Assembly: GCA_041394945.1 (NCBI GenBank)
Contig: JAWKHH010000005.1
Coordinates: 988,468-1,052,467, forward strand
Reading direction: 5' to 3'
DNA: 64,000 nucleotides
Origin: Bryobacteraceae bacterium
Lineage (GTDB): Bacteria > Acidobacteriota > Terriglobia > Bryobacterales > Bryobacteraceae
The notes below the pieces were generated by a model that was not told the origin of the DNA, did not search any database, and saw only the letters and a program-made list of their open reading frames with translations. Shown in pieces: positions 15,203 through 24,064 of the stretch. Position numbers and translations under genes: made by a program. Position 1 is the first letter of the stretch. Each line of letters opens with the position of its first letter.

Positions 15203-18200
15203 TCGTCCCGGCCGCCTGCCAGCCCGAACTGTTCCCCACCTGATCCCGCGCCGCCGCGTATACGATCCGGTCCCCGGCGAACCCTCCGAAGAAGGTCATC
15301 TGCAGGGTGACCGTAACCTGGCCGCCAAACGTCGCCACCGACGACCCGGCCGCATCCACGCGGCACTGGCTGTTGGCGATGCTTCCCGACCCCGGTGCTG
15401 TGAGCGTTCCGGCAAATGGCCCGCCCGCGTCTCCCGCGTCATTCACCAGCAGCACGGTGCTCGATGCGCGAACGACCGCCAGGTAACAACCCCCGCGCCC
15501 GTCGATGCCGGAATTGATCAGCAGGTTCAGGATACTCAGGTCCGCGCCGCCGTCGTTGTCGGCGAACACCACGGTGAAGATGCCCGATGACGACGTGCTC
15601 CGCGCCGGCGCCAGGCTCTCCACCCGCGTCGCGCCAACCGCGCCCCCGGTCACCGTCCACACACCCTTTGCCACCCACCCCGAATTATTGCCGTTCCGGT
15701 CCCGCGCCGCCGTGTAAACGATCCGCCTCCCGGCGTGCGCGCCCGTGAAACTCACCGACAGCACCAGCGTCAGCCGGTTGCCCACCGCCAACACCTGTGA
15801 CCCGGCGGCCGAAATCGCACACCGGCCGTTCTGCGCCGTCGCCGTGCCCGGTATCTGCACGGACCCGGCGAACGGTCCGCCGGCGTCGCCCGTGTCATTC
15901 ACGAGCAGCACTGTCCCCGACGTCAGACCGGAAGGAACGTAGGCGAGATAGCAGGACTGGCGCCCGTCGATTCCGTCGTTGATCAGCACATTCAGCACGG
16001 CGAGGTCGCCCGCGCCGTCGGGATCTTCGAAGTCGACGACGAAGGTGCCAATAGCGCCGGCGCCCGACGACGGAGTCACCGACAGGACACGCGGCTTGGC
16101 CGCGCTCGTCAGGTCGAACGTAACCGACGCGGCAGTACCCGTCAGCGTGGCGCGCACTCGCACCGTCCCCGCCGCCAAGCCGAACTGCAACCCGTTCGAC
16201 GCCCGGCCCTGCCCGTCGGTGGCGGTATCGGCGCCATCGAGCGTCGCCGACCCCTGGATTACCTCCCAGTGGATCGACCGTCCGGGCAGCGCGCCGCCGT
16301 TTCCGTCCACTGCCTCCACCACGAGTGGCGACGAGGCGCGGGCTCCCGGCTGGCCGCTTTGGTTGTTCCCCGACACGATCCGCACCGAATCCGGCAGCGC
16401 TGACGTCACTGTGAGATTCAGGATCCGCTCCGAATACCCGCCGAGCCGCACCTTCACCTGGGCCGTGCCGGGCTGTCCGAGAAGGCGCAGGTTGCACGTC
16501 GCGATCCCGTCGGCGCCCGAGAGCACCACCGGAGCCGGATCGCATACCGCCGACGGTCCCGTGCCCGGGTTTGTTCCCGCGGCGTCGATCTGCAGCCCAA
16601 CGTTCGGCATCGCCTGCCCGAACCCGCTGCCGGCGGACGAGAAACGAACCCGAATTGCCCCCGTCAACACGGATCCGGACGCTCCGGTGATAGCCAAAGG
16701 GTCCTCTGTGGGGGCCAGAAACGTCGTCAACGGGTACGGCGTGAGCGTGTTGTCGGAGATGATCGGGATGGCGACGTAGTGCAGATCCGCCGTGGCCGCG
16801 CCGGTGGTCACCCGCGCCAGCACCTGTCGGAACGCGTTCTGCCCCACGGTGCCGGTTCCCGGCGCGACGAAGATGTTTGAAGCGATTCCGTCCGAGCCGG
16901 TGACCGTGTTCAGCCCGTTGCCGGTGTCCGGCGTCCCCCCAAACCACCGGCCGCCGCCGGAAACCACGTCCCACGTTACAGTTGCGCCGCTCACCGGCTG
17001 ATTGTTTCCATCGACGACGCGGACGCGCGTTCGGCCAAAGCCAGGCGCCGTCGACCGGAAGCGCGCGTCGCTGAAGTCGCCCTCGCGGATCACGACGCCT
17101 TCCCCTTCCAGAACCTCGAAATGGGTCGTCCCGGTGCCGCCCCCGCCCGCCCCAAAGACGAAGGAACTGCTAAGACCCGTGCCCGATACGGTCGCCGTAA
17201 CAGTCACTGTCCCTGGCGTCGCGCCCATCGTGATCGAGTTCATGGCGAAGCCCGTGTCGTTGGTGACGGCGACGTTGGGTCCGTTCAGCGTGGCGGGTCC
17301 GCTGACGGCGAACGTCACGGCCTGATTGTAGATCGGGCGGCCACCAGCGTCGAGCACGCGGATGCCGAAGGGTACGGACCGCGATCCGCCCGTAAGTCCG
17401 CTCAAATAAGCTCCATAGCGAAGAACGGCGCTCGGGATCGAACCTGCGAAAGGAGTGGCCGCGGGGCGTGCCTGCGCAACCAGCGACGGCAGGAACGCGA
17501 CCGTTGGATTCGAGGGGAACGAACCAGACGAGGGGTTCATCTCATAGACGCGGAAGGGCGGACCCGGCGAATCCACATACAGCCGCTGCGCCTCCGGATA
17601 CTCGCCGCTTTCGGCCAGCCCCTTGGCGGCAATCCCGACCTCCTGGAGGGTCGGGAACGGGAGCACTCCGTTGATATCCACGCCGGCAGGCAGGTCCGCG
17701 CGGAAGAGCCGGCGCGGGTTGGTGGACGTGGCCGCCGTGGTCACCCAGGCGCGGCTGTTCGACGTGACCGCGATCTGGTCGAACACGTCCCCGATGCTGG
17801 GCAAAGGCGCGACGCGAGTCTGAGCGGGGTCAAGCTGGAAGTATAAGAGCGAATGTCCGGATGCCGGCGTCCGGTTCACAGCGATTGCGTTTCTCCCGTC
17901 CGGCGTAAAGTGCAGACGCCCGGCTCGCGTCTTCGAGAAACCGGACCCTGACGGCAGCGCGATCTGACGAATGAACGCGGCAGGCCCCAGCGGCAGGTGC
18001 GTGTTGTAGACCAGCACCTTGTCTTCCGCGCTGATGTAGAGCAGTCCGTCCGGTCCGATCGTGATCGCGGTTTGGGTGGTCAGCGAAAGATTCACGCGGT
18101 TCTCCGGTCCGAGCAAAACATTGGACGCGGTGTCGACGGTCTGCACGCTCTGTCCCTGGCTCGAATGGACGTAGATGTACTTCGAATCGGGACTCACCGC

Positions 18201-18647
18201 CATGCTCTCCGGGGAGAACAGATTGATCGCCTGCGGTATCGCCACCGGCTGATCGGTGGCCGTGTCGTAGACGCGCAGGTTGCTGCCGCTCACGAGGTAT
18301 AGCCGGTTGCCGTCAGGAGTCAGCACGCCGTCGACCAGTGCCTGACCGGTGAAGATCGCCGGCAACGGCTGAAAGGTGCTGTCCAGCACCATGACGATCG
18401 ACGACTGCCGCGCCAGCAGGTAGTACTTCGTGCCGCTCGCCTGCGGCGCGGGCCGCACCAGCACTTTGAACACGTCCACGGGAACCGCGGGCGTCGCTAC
18501 CTGTACCAGCGGCGACCCGCTGAATACCGCCGCGTTCTCAATGAACGACTGCGAAAAGGTGGGAAGTGCAAAAACGCTCTGCGCCGCCAAAGGGCCAGCC
18601 GCAAACGCCATCAGGAAATAGGACGTCCAAACACAGCAATACCGCAA
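15189..18647 (-). CDS. Very large secreted protein: N-terminal propeller, Big-1-type domains and tandem C-terminal repeats
   Basis: The TTG start was chosen because it has an excellent ribosome site (aaggag, 6 bases upstream) and opens a signal peptide (FLMAFAAGPLAAQ); frames further upstream have no protein-like composition. The product is 1152 residues. Residues about 30-400 look like a YVTN-type beta-propeller (LDGVLTPDGNRLYLVSG-like strands). About 430-850 contain Ig-like Big-1 (invasin) domains (PIYNQAVTFAVSGPATLNG, VVEAVDGNGGALPGRSIHW). The last 300 residues are two related repeats. No sorting signal or membrane anchor is seen at the C-terminus. Likely an extracellular or surface structural or adhesive protein; function is not established. 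Confidence 0.85.
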   Translation of the reverse strand: MRYCCVWTSYFLMAFAAGPLAAQSVFALPTFSQSFIENAAVFSGSPLVQVATPAVPVDVFKVLVRPAPQASGTKYYLLARQSSIVMVLDSTFQPLPAIFTGQALVDGVLTPDGNRLYLVSGSNLRVYDTATDQPVAIPQAINLFSPESMAVSPDSKYIYVHSSQGQSVQTVDTASNVLLGPENRVNLSLTTQTAITIGPDGLLYISAEDKVLVYNTHLPLGPAAFIRQIALPSGSGFSKTRAGRLHFTPDGRNAIAVNRTPASGHSLLYFQLDPAQTRVAPLPSIGDVFDQIAVTSNSRAWVTTAATSTNPRRLFRADLPAGVDINGVLPFPTLQEVGIAAKGLAESGEYPEAQRLYVDSPGPPFRVYEMNPSSGSFPSNPTVAFLPSLVAQARPAATPFAGSIPSAVLRYGAYLSGLTGGSRSVPFGIRVLDAGGRPIYNQAVTFAVSGPATLNGPNVAVTNDTGFAMNSITMGATPGTVTVTATVSGTGLSSSFVFGAGGGGTGTTHFEVLEGEGVVIREGDFSDARFRSTAPGFGRTRVRVVDGNNQPVSGATVTWDVVSGGGRWFGGTPDTGNGLNTVTGSDGIASNIFVAPGTGTVGQNAFRQVLARVTTGAATADLHYVAIPIISDNTLTPYPLTTFLAPTEDPLAITGASGSVLTGAIRVRFSSAGSGFGQAMPNVGLQIDAAGTNPGTGPSAVCDPAPVVLSGADGIATCNLRLLGQPGTAQVKVRLGGYSERILNLTVTSALPDSVRIVSGNNQSGQPGARASSPLVVEAVDGNGGALPGRSIHWEVIQGSATLDGADTATDGQGRASNGLQFGLAAGTVRVRATLTGTAASVTFDLTSAAKPRVLSVTPSSGAGAIGTFVVDFEDPDGAGDLAVLNVLINDGIDGRQSCYLAYVPSGLTSGTVLLVNDTGDAGGPFAGSVQIPGTATAQNGRCAISAAGSQVLAVGNRLTLVLSVSFTGAHAGRRIVYTAARDRNGNNSGWVAKGVWTVTGGAVGATRVESLAPARSTSSSGIFTVVFADNDGGADLSILNLLINSGIDGRGGCYLAVVRASSTVLLVNDAGDAGGPFAGTLTAPGSGSIANSQCRVDAAGSSVATFGGQVTVTLQMTFFGGFAGDRIVYAAARDQVGNSSGWQAAGTITIP
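15192..16088 (-). repeat. Tandem protein-coding repeat at the C-terminus of the large secreted protein
   Basis: Two copies of about 145 codons lie head to tail (residues about 854-1000 and 1009-1152). Both contain V-x-LIN-x-GIDGR, a conserved CYLA, LLVND.GDAGGPFAG, a second Cys (GRC or SQC) and RIVY-AARD-x-GN-SGW. The DNA has diverged, so the duplication is old. The paired Cys residues in each copy could form a disulphide. Confidence 0.8.
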
Positions 18648-18718
18648 GGTGTCTCCTTCTGGACGCGGGGGACTCCTCCAGAATAGCAGTCCCCCGGCCG
18701 GCGGGAGCCCCGCGGCGT

Positions 18719-19198
18719 TTACATATCCATGTACGGCATTGGCGGCACGATCTTGTTCAACCGCGCATACACGGTGAGCGCGCCGCGATGATGCGCCGTG
18801 TGATCCACAATCGCCCCGAATACCGCCATCCGCGGCATTCCGCCCATGATCGGCCCCTCCGGCAGCGGCGTCGTCAAATCCGCATCGGAGCACGACTCGG
18901 CTTTCGCAATCGCGCGCGCGAACGCCTCGTCCAGCCACTTCCGCGCCGTCGCCAGCGACTTGTACGTCTTCACTTCCTTTTCCATCGCATCCCACTCCAT
19001 GCTGAAGCCTTCAGGACGGAAACCGCCTTCCATGAACCAGTCGATGGTCTGAGCGACGTGGGCCACCTGCTCGGCCGCGGTAAAGGTTCCTTCCGTGGGC
19101 GTAAAGGCCGATTCGGCTTCGGTGAGGTTCCGGGTGGACCGGTTGAAGTATTCCTGCGTGGCGCGGAGTTCGCCGGCAGCTTGTTGTGCAAGAGACAT
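18719..19198 (-). CDS. DinB-family / DfsB-type putative metal-dependent hydrolase
   Basis: The 159-residue product has the four-helix DinB fold pattern: EQVAHVAQTIDWFMEG near residue 45, and IVDHTAHHRGALTVYARLN near the C-terminus. His in the first segment and HTAHHR supply the three His that bind the metal in this superfamily. The ATG start is supported by an AAAGGAG site 6-7 bases upstream; a longer frame upstream was rejected. Members include bacillithiol S-transferases, mycothiol isomerases and uncharacterised stress proteins, so the reaction cannot be named here. It is transcribed toward the large secreted protein with a 71-base gap that is GC-rich and holds no clear terminator. Confidence 0.85.
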   Translation of the reverse strand: MSLAQQAAGELRATQEYFNRSTRNLTEAESAFTPTEGTFTAAEQVAHVAQTIDWFMEGGFRPEGFSMEWDAMEKEVKTYKSLATARKWLDEAFARAIAKAESCSDADLTTPLPEGPIMGGMPRMAVFGAIVDHTAHHRGALTVYARLNKIVPPMPYMDM

Positions 19199-19314
19199 AG
19201 GTATGCTCCTTTCCGGGGTTTGGGAAACCAGTTTCGCATTTTCTTCGCCATGTGGCAAGAGGAAAATTGACTTCGTGCCCGGCGCGGCATAAGTTAGGAG
19301 ACCAGGACTTCCCC

Positions 19315-20550
19315 ATGACACGCCGCGACCTTCTCAAAGCCGCCCCCATCGCCGCCGCCCTTCCGGCCTTCCCGTTCCAGGACGAGCGGAGCAAACTCAA
19401 GATCACCGACGTGCGCCTCGTCCGCACGCGCCAACGCAAGCCGCTGCCAAGCTACAAGCCCGCGCCCGGCGCGTGGTCCACGCAGGGAGTCGAGGTCGCC
19501 AACCCGGTCTCGATCTACCCCGAGTACAAGGCCACGCGATCCCTCTTCAATCCCGACCCCGGCGGCGTGTCGAGCTTCACCGTCGAGATCACGACCGACA
19601 AAGGGATTAAGGGCTACGGCAATGGCGGACCCGGCGGCGGCGACGTCGTCACCGGACACCTGAAGAAACTGCTCCTCGGCAAGGACCCTTTCGATATCGA
19701 ACGCAACTGGGATCTTTGCTGGCGCTCCACGATGAGCTACGGCCGCATGGGCGTCACCATGAACGCCATCAGCGGGGTGGACATGGCGCTTTGGGACATC
19801 GTTGGCAAGGCGACGAACATGCCGGTGTACCAGTTGATCGGCGGCAAGGTGAAGGATCGCGTGCCTGCCTACTGCACCGGCAACGACATCGAGCAGCACG
19901 TCGACTTCGGATACAAGCGGCTCAAGCTCGCAATCCCGCATGGCCCCGCCAGCGGCCGCGACGGCATGAAGGAGAACGTGGAACTCGTGAAGCGGGCGCG
20001 CGGCGCGCTGGGCCCGGACGGCGACATTATGCTCGATTGCTGGATGTCTTGGACCGAATGGTACACAGTCGAGATGTGCCAGATGCTCGAGCCGTATCGG
20101 GTGTATTGGGTAGAGGAAGTACTCCAGCCGCACGACTACGCCGGCTTCGGCCGCCTGAACTCGACGATCAAGTCCACCCGCATCGCCACCGGCGAGCATG
20201 AATACGGCCGCTACGGATTCCGCTACCTGCTCGAAGCCCACGGTGCGTCGATCTGGCAGCCCGACATCCAATGGTGCGGCGGGCTTACCGAGTTGATCAA
20301 GATCGCCGCCATGGCGTCGGCCTACGACATCCCGGTGATCCCGCACGGCGGCGGCCTCAATGGCGCCATTCATTTCACCATCTCGCACGTCAACGCTCCG
20401 TGGGCGGAGCTCTTCCTGCCGCCTCCTGGGGGACCGAAGGAAGCCTACCAGATCCACGAAGACCAATACCAGATTTCGCGAGGACCGGAAGGAATCTACA
20501 CCAAGCCGCACGACCGTCCCGGTTGGGGGTGGGACATCGAAGTCGTATAA
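19315..20550 (+). CDS. rhmD: Enolase-superfamily dehydratase, L-rhamnonate dehydratase-like, with Tat-type leader
   Basis: The 411-residue protein has a Tat-like leader (MTRRDLLKAAPIAAALPAF). The barrel carries LDCWMSWTEWYTVEM, WVEEVLQP, IATGEHEYGRYGF and QPDIQWCGGLTE, then VIPHGGGLNGAIHF, a pattern characteristic of L-rhamnonate dehydratases, including Asp/Glu/Glu metal ligands and the active-site His. Rhamnonate dehydratase removes water from L-rhamnonate to give 2-keto-3-deoxy-L-rhamnonate. Characterised RhmD proteins are cytoplasmic, so an export signal is unusual. No other rhamnose-pathway gene is adjacent, so substrate remains provisional. It is 8 bases upstream of the M20 peptidase gene, with which it is probably co-transcribed. 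Confidence 0.82.
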   Translation: MTRRDLLKAAPIAAALPAFPFQDERSKLKITDVRLVRTRQRKPLPSYKPAPGAWSTQGVEVANPVSIYPEYKATRSLFNPDPGGVSSFTVEITTDKGIKGYGNGGPGGGDVVTGHLKKLLLGKDPFDIERNWDLCWRSTMSYGRMGVTMNAISGVDMALWDIVGKATNMPVYQLIGGKVKDRVPAYCTGNDIEQHVDFGYKRLKLAIPHGPASGRDGMKENVELVKRARGALGPDGDIMLDCWMSWTEWYTVEMCQMLEPYRVYWVEEVLQPHDYAGFGRLNSTIKSTRIATGEHEYGRYGFRYLLEAHGASIWQPDIQWCGGLTELIKIAAMASAYDIPVIPHGGGLNGAIHFTISHVNAPWAELFLPPPGGPKEAYQIHEDQYQISRGPEGIYTKPHDRPGWGWDIEVV

Positions 20551-20558
20551 AGGATCTA

Positions 20559-21950
20559 ATGCGATCCATTTCGATTCTGCTGCTCGCGGCCGGCCTCCCG
20601 GCCGCCGCCGAACCCGACTGGTCAAAGCTCGACGCGGAGACGCTGCGGCACTTCCAGGCGCTTGTTCAGATCGACACCCAGGATCCGCCCGGCTTTGAAG
20701 CGCCCGCCGTCGACTACCTGAAGAAGGCGCTCGAAGCCGAGGGCATCCCGGTGAAGGTGTTTGCCAAGGAGCCGAAGCGCCCGAACCTCGTCGCGCGCCT
20801 CAAGGGTAACGGCTCGAAGAAGCCGCTGCTCATCATGGGGCACACCGACGTCGTCAACGTCGACCCGACGAAGTGGCCGACCTTCGGCCCGTTCTCGGCC
20901 GCGCGCGAAGGCGGCTATGTCTATGGCCGCGGCACCATCGACGACAAGGACAATCTCACAGCGTCGCTGATGACCATCCTCGCGTTGAAGCGCTCCGGCG
21001 TACCGCTGGCCCGCGACGTCATCTTCCTCGCCGAATCGGGCGAGGAGGGGAACACGGCCGTCGGTATCGCCTACATGGTGCAGAATCATTGGTCCGAAAT
21101 CGAGGCGGAGTATTGCCTCGCCGAGGGCGGATCCGTGGTCCAGCGCGACGGCAAGATCGTCAGCATGAATGTCGCTACGACGGAGAAGGTGCCCTCGCGC
21201 GCCAACCTCGTCGTGAAGGGCACTGCCGGACACGGATCGGTACCGCTCGCCGACAACGCCATCGCGAGGCTTTCCCTGGCCGTGGCCAACGCCGCCGCAT
21301 GGCAGACGCCGATGAAGCTCAACGACACCACCCGCGCCTACTTCGAACGCCTTGCCGCGATCAGTTCTCCGGAAGCCGCCGCCCGCTACAACGGGCTGCT
21401 GCACCCGGATCGCTCCGCCGCCGCGCAGGAGTACCTGCGCCGCCACGAGCCTGCGCACTATTCGATGCTGCGCACTTCGATTTCGCCGACGATCATCAAG
21501 GCCGGCTACCGGGTGAACGTGATCCCGGCGCAGGCCGAAGCCACGCTCGACATCCGCGCCGTTCCGGACGAAAATCTCGACGAATTCTTCGCCGCGTTGA
21601 AGACGGCTATCGGCGTCGAGGGCGTGGACATTGTCCGCGCCTCCCGCGACCGCGATCCGCTCCCGCCTTCGCGCATCGACAACGAAGCTTTCAAAGTGCT
21701 GGAGTCACTGCAGAAGCGCATTTATCCGGGTGCGGCGACGCTGCCCTCAATGCTCACCGGAGCCACCGATATGGCGTTCCTCCGGCGCCGCGGCGTGCAG
21801 TGCTATGGGATCGGTCCGCTCATCGACGCCGCCGACGCGCAAAAGGGCTTCGGGGCGCATTCGGACCAGGAACGGATTCTCGAGAAGGAACTCTACCGGT
21901 TCACGCGGTTCCACTACGAAGCCGCAGCGGAGCTGGCCCGGGCGCGGTGA
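20559..21950 (+). CDS. M20-family metallopeptidase, secreted
   Basis: The 463-residue product starts with a signal peptide (SISILLLAAGLPAAAEP). M20 dizinc-site motifs are present: LLIMGHTDVVNVD, YGRGTIDDKDN, LAESGEEGN and AEGGS, followed by a lid-type dimerisation segment (VKGTAGHGSVP) and the C-terminal His in GFGAHSDQER. The family includes carboxypeptidases, dipeptidases and aminoacylases; the substrate is not shown. A ribosome site (aaagga) precedes the ATG by about 6 bases. The stop overlaps the GTG of the following small gene (GTGA). Confidence 0.9.
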   Translation: MRSISILLLAAGLPAAAEPDWSKLDAETLRHFQALVQIDTQDPPGFEAPAVDYLKKALEAEGIPVKVFAKEPKRPNLVARLKGNGSKKPLLIMGHTDVVNVDPTKWPTFGPFSAAREGGYVYGRGTIDDKDNLTASLMTILALKRSGVPLARDVIFLAESGEEGNTAVGIAYMVQNHWSEIEAEYCLAEGGSVVQRDGKIVSMNVATTEKVPSRANLVVKGTAGHGSVPLADNAIARLSLAVANAAAWQTPMKLNDTTRAYFERLAAISSPEAAARYNGLLHPDRSAAAQEYLRRHEPAHYSMLRTSISPTIIKAGYRVNVIPAQAEATLDIRAVPDENLDEFFAALKTAIGVEGVDIVRASRDRDPLPPSRIDNEAFKVLESLQKRIYPGAATLPSMLTGATDMAFLRRRGVQCYGIGPLIDAADAQKGFGAHSDQERILEKELYRFTRFHYEAAAELARAR

Positions 21951-22228
21951 GCGGCGTGGAACGGAGATCCGACGCCGATTTCATCCGCGACACCGATCCG
22001 CAGGCGCTCGAACGTTTCTTCGAGATCCAGCGCCAGAAGCCGCTGGAACAAAAACTGTCCGACGTGTTTGACCTGAGCGAAGGACTTCTGGAAGCCACGA
22101 AGGCTGGAGTCCGGCTGCGGTTCCCTGAGGCTCCCGAGCGCGAGGTGTTTCTCCGTGCTATCGCCACCCGCCTTCCCCGCGAACTGATGATCGCGGCCTA
22201 CGGTTGGGATCCGGCGCTGCATGAGTAG
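21947..22228 (+). CDS. Small conserved-looking protein, partner of nucleotidyltransferase gene
   Basis: This 93-residue frame starts with GTG in a four-base overlap with the peptidase stop and overlaps the next gene's ATG by eight bases. The protein is charged and helical (DPQALERFFEIQRQKP, DVFDLSEGLLEATKAGVRLR) with no signal peptide. I do not recognise the family. Its tight coupling to the nucleotidyltransferase gene and its size fit the first gene of a two-gene module such as a toxin-antitoxin or substrate-adaptor pair, but nothing in the sequence proves this. Confidence 0.65.
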   Translation: MSGVERRSDADFIRDTDPQALERFFEIQRQKPLEQKLSDVFDLSEGLLEATKAGVRLRFPEAPEREVFLRAIATRLPRELMIAAYGWDPALHE

Positions 22229-22796
22229 CCTCCGTGAGGCGGCCGCGGCTCTAATCGGTACGCTGGAGCGCCTGGGTTTCCGCTACGCGATTGGCGGCAG
22301 TTTCGCGAGTTCGCTGCACGGCGTGGCCCGCGCGACCCAGGATATCGATCTGGTTGTGGACCTTCCGCTCCCGCGAGTCCGCGAGTTGTACTCAGCCGTA
22401 GCCGCCGACTTCTACGCCGACGAGGAAACGATGCTGGATGCGATTCGCCGGGGCCGGCCCTTCAACCTGATTCATCTGGCGTCCGGCTTGAAATTCGACA
22501 TCTTCGCGGCGTCGGCCCACCCGATCGGCCGGGAGCAACTGTCGCACCGGCTTCGGCTGGCGACGGCGCTACTCGGAGGCGATCCGCTCGAGGTCCAGGT
22601 GGTCTCCGCCGAGGACATCGTGCTGGCGAAACTCCTCTGGTACCGGGATGGCGGTGAGGTCTCGGAGCGGCAATGGAACGATCTCGTGAATCTGATGCAG
22701 ATCCAGAGAAACCGGCTGGACCTCGAATACCTGAGGGCCCAAGCGGAACGGCTGGGGGTCGCCACGCTGCTCAACCGTCTGGCGGATCAGCGATGA
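22221..22796 (+). CDS. Nucleotidyltransferase-fold protein (AbiEii/DUF6036-like)
   Basis: The 191-residue protein has the NTase signature: GFRYAIGGSFASSLHG followed by TQDIDLVVD, where GGS and DxD are the nucleotide- and metal-binding elements of the polymerase-beta superfamily. A later segment VVSAEDIVLAKLLWYR resembles the helix after the core in AbiEii-type and MenT-type proteins. Such proteins often act as toxins that modify tRNA or other targets, or as uncharacterised housekeeping enzymes. It overlaps the small upstream gene, which is the natural candidate for an antitoxin or adaptor. The 3' end converges with alkD-like gene after 3 bases. Confidence 0.78.
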   Translation: MSSLREAAAALIGTLERLGFRYAIGGSFASSLHGVARATQDIDLVVDLPLPRVRELYSAVAADFYADEETMLDAIRRGRPFNLIHLASGLKFDIFAASAHPIGREQLSHRLRLATALLGGDPLEVQVVSAEDIVLAKLLWYRDGGEVSERQWNDLVNLMQIQRNRLDLEYLRAQAERLGVATLLNRLADQR

Positions 22797-22799
22797 GTC

Positions 22800-23483
22800 T
22801 TACCGTTCCTGACCCCGCCTCGGCTTCCAACGCCGCAGTTCCCGCAACGCATCCTTAGCCACCCACCGCGCCGCGCGCGAGTCGATCTCCGCAATCCGCT
22901 CGGCTTCCGCGATTGCAGCTGCATTCAACGCCGGGTTTCGTTTCCCGATCTGCCGAAGCGCCCAGTTCACGGCCTTCTTCACAAAGTTCCGCTCGTCGGT
23001 CGCCTCGCGGCGGATCAGCGGCAGAAAACGCCGAAATATCGCGTCCGGAGCGCTTTTGTCATGCACCGCCATCGCCGCCACAACGGCGAATCCGGCGCGC
23101 TTCACGAACTCCTCGTCGCGGCCCGCCCACTCTCGCGCCTTCTCCCATGCCCAGTCGGTCTTGTCGAAGAGGTGGTAACAGGCGGCGTCGCACACGGCCC
23201 AGTTATCGAAGTCCCGCACCCAGCGGGCGGCCACGGCCCCCGTGACCTTGTCCGGTTCGGCGACGAAACACGCCAGCACTCGCGCCTCATGGATTCCTGT
23301 TTTCCAGAGTTGCTCGGCCAGTTTCTGATCCCGCCCAATCGGCTTCGCCAGCCTCCGGAGCGTGGTGACGCTGATTCCCAACGTGTTCTTCGATACGATT
23401 CCGAACCGCGCCATTCCGGCGACATTGCGCGGGTCGCCGATTCCGCGCAGCTCCTCGACGATCGCGGCCACGCGGGCCGTCAT
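22800..23483 (-). CDS. DNA alkylation repair protein, AlkD-like (HEAT-repeat glycosylase family)
   Basis: The 227-residue product is all-helical with HEAT-like repeats. Family motifs include GIVSKNTLGISVTTLRRLAK, VRDFDNWAVCDAAC with the Trp-Asp typical of AlkC/AlkD sites, and FVKKAVNWALRQIGKRN. AlkD excises N3- and N7-alkylated purines without base flipping. The ATG overlaps the stop of the yceI-like gene (ATGA), so it is translated from the operon that begins with the zinc-ribbon membrane protein. The reason for linking DNA repair to a membrane redox operon is not clear. Confidence 0.88.
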   Translation of the reverse strand: MTARVAAIVEELRGIGDPRNVAGMARFGIVSKNTLGISVTTLRRLAKPIGRDQKLAEQLWKTGIHEARVLACFVAEPDKVTGAVAARWVRDFDNWAVCDAACYHLFDKTDWAWEKAREWAGRDEEFVKRAGFAVVAAMAVHDKSAPDAIFRRFLPLIRREATDERNFVKKAVNWALRQIGKRNPALNAAAIAEAERIAEIDSRAARWVAKDALRELRRWKPRRGQER

Positions 23484-24064
23484 TTCGCCGCGACCACGCG
23501 GAACCGCACCTCCATCTCATCCTGAGTCCCCACCAGTCCGAGCGCGGCCTTCGGCGGCTTGATCCCGTAGTCGGTGAGCTTCACCTTCGACGTCCCATCA
23601 AGGGTCAGCCGGGCGCCCTCGCCGCCGAGCTTCACCGTGACCACCGCCGGCTTCGCGATCCCGCGGATTGTGAGCGTCCCATGGACGCCGAAAGACCCGT
23701 CCGGGGCCTTCCCGGTGGAGGACGACTTGAAGGTTATCTTGGAATGCTTCTCCGCTTCGAGGCCGTTTTTTCCGAGCGCCTCGTCGCGAATATCCTTCAA
23801 TTGCCCCTGCTTGACCCAATCGTCCTTCACCACCATACTTCCGGATTCAACCGCGAACTCCACGCTCGATTTCTCGGGCGCGGCCGCGTCGTACTCGAGT
23901 TTCCCCTGGTACCGCTCGAACAGCAGATCGTGCTTCTTGCCACCCATGATGGGGCCGGTCTTGGTGATGTAGAGCCGAAACTCAGACCCCGCCGCTGGCT
24001 GAATGGTGTACGTCTCCGCCGCAGCCAGTCCCACCGATACGATTGCCGCCAGTAACTTCATCAT
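23480..24064 (-). CDS. YceI-family lipid-binding-like protein, periplasmic
   Basis: The 194-residue protein starts with a short signal peptide (LLAAIVSVGLAAAE). It has the YceI barrel pattern: TYTIQPAAGSEFRLYITKTG, then HSKITFKSSSTGKA, and HGTLTIRGIAKPAVVTVKL. YceI proteins bind isoprenoid-type lipids or act as polyisoprenoid carriers. The start ATG overlaps the upstream redox gene's stop, and its own stop overlaps the alkD-like ATG. Two adjacent ATGs exist; the first is used because it creates the overlap. Confidence 0.88.
   Translation of the reverse strand: MMKLLAAIVSVGLAAAETYTIQPAAGSEFRLYITKTGPIMGGKKHDLLFERYQGKLEYDAAAPEKSSVEFAVESGSMVVKDDWVKQGQLKDIRDEALGKNGLEAEKHSKITFKSSSTGKAPDGSFGVHGTLTIRGIAKPAVVTVKLGGEGARLTLDGTSKVKLTDYGIKPPKAALGLVGTQDEMEVRFRVVAAK

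Noticed and set aside
18648..18995. Upstream extension of the large secreted protein
   Set aside because: Extra residues overlap the DinB gene and have no protein-like pattern; the TTG start has a strong ribosome site.
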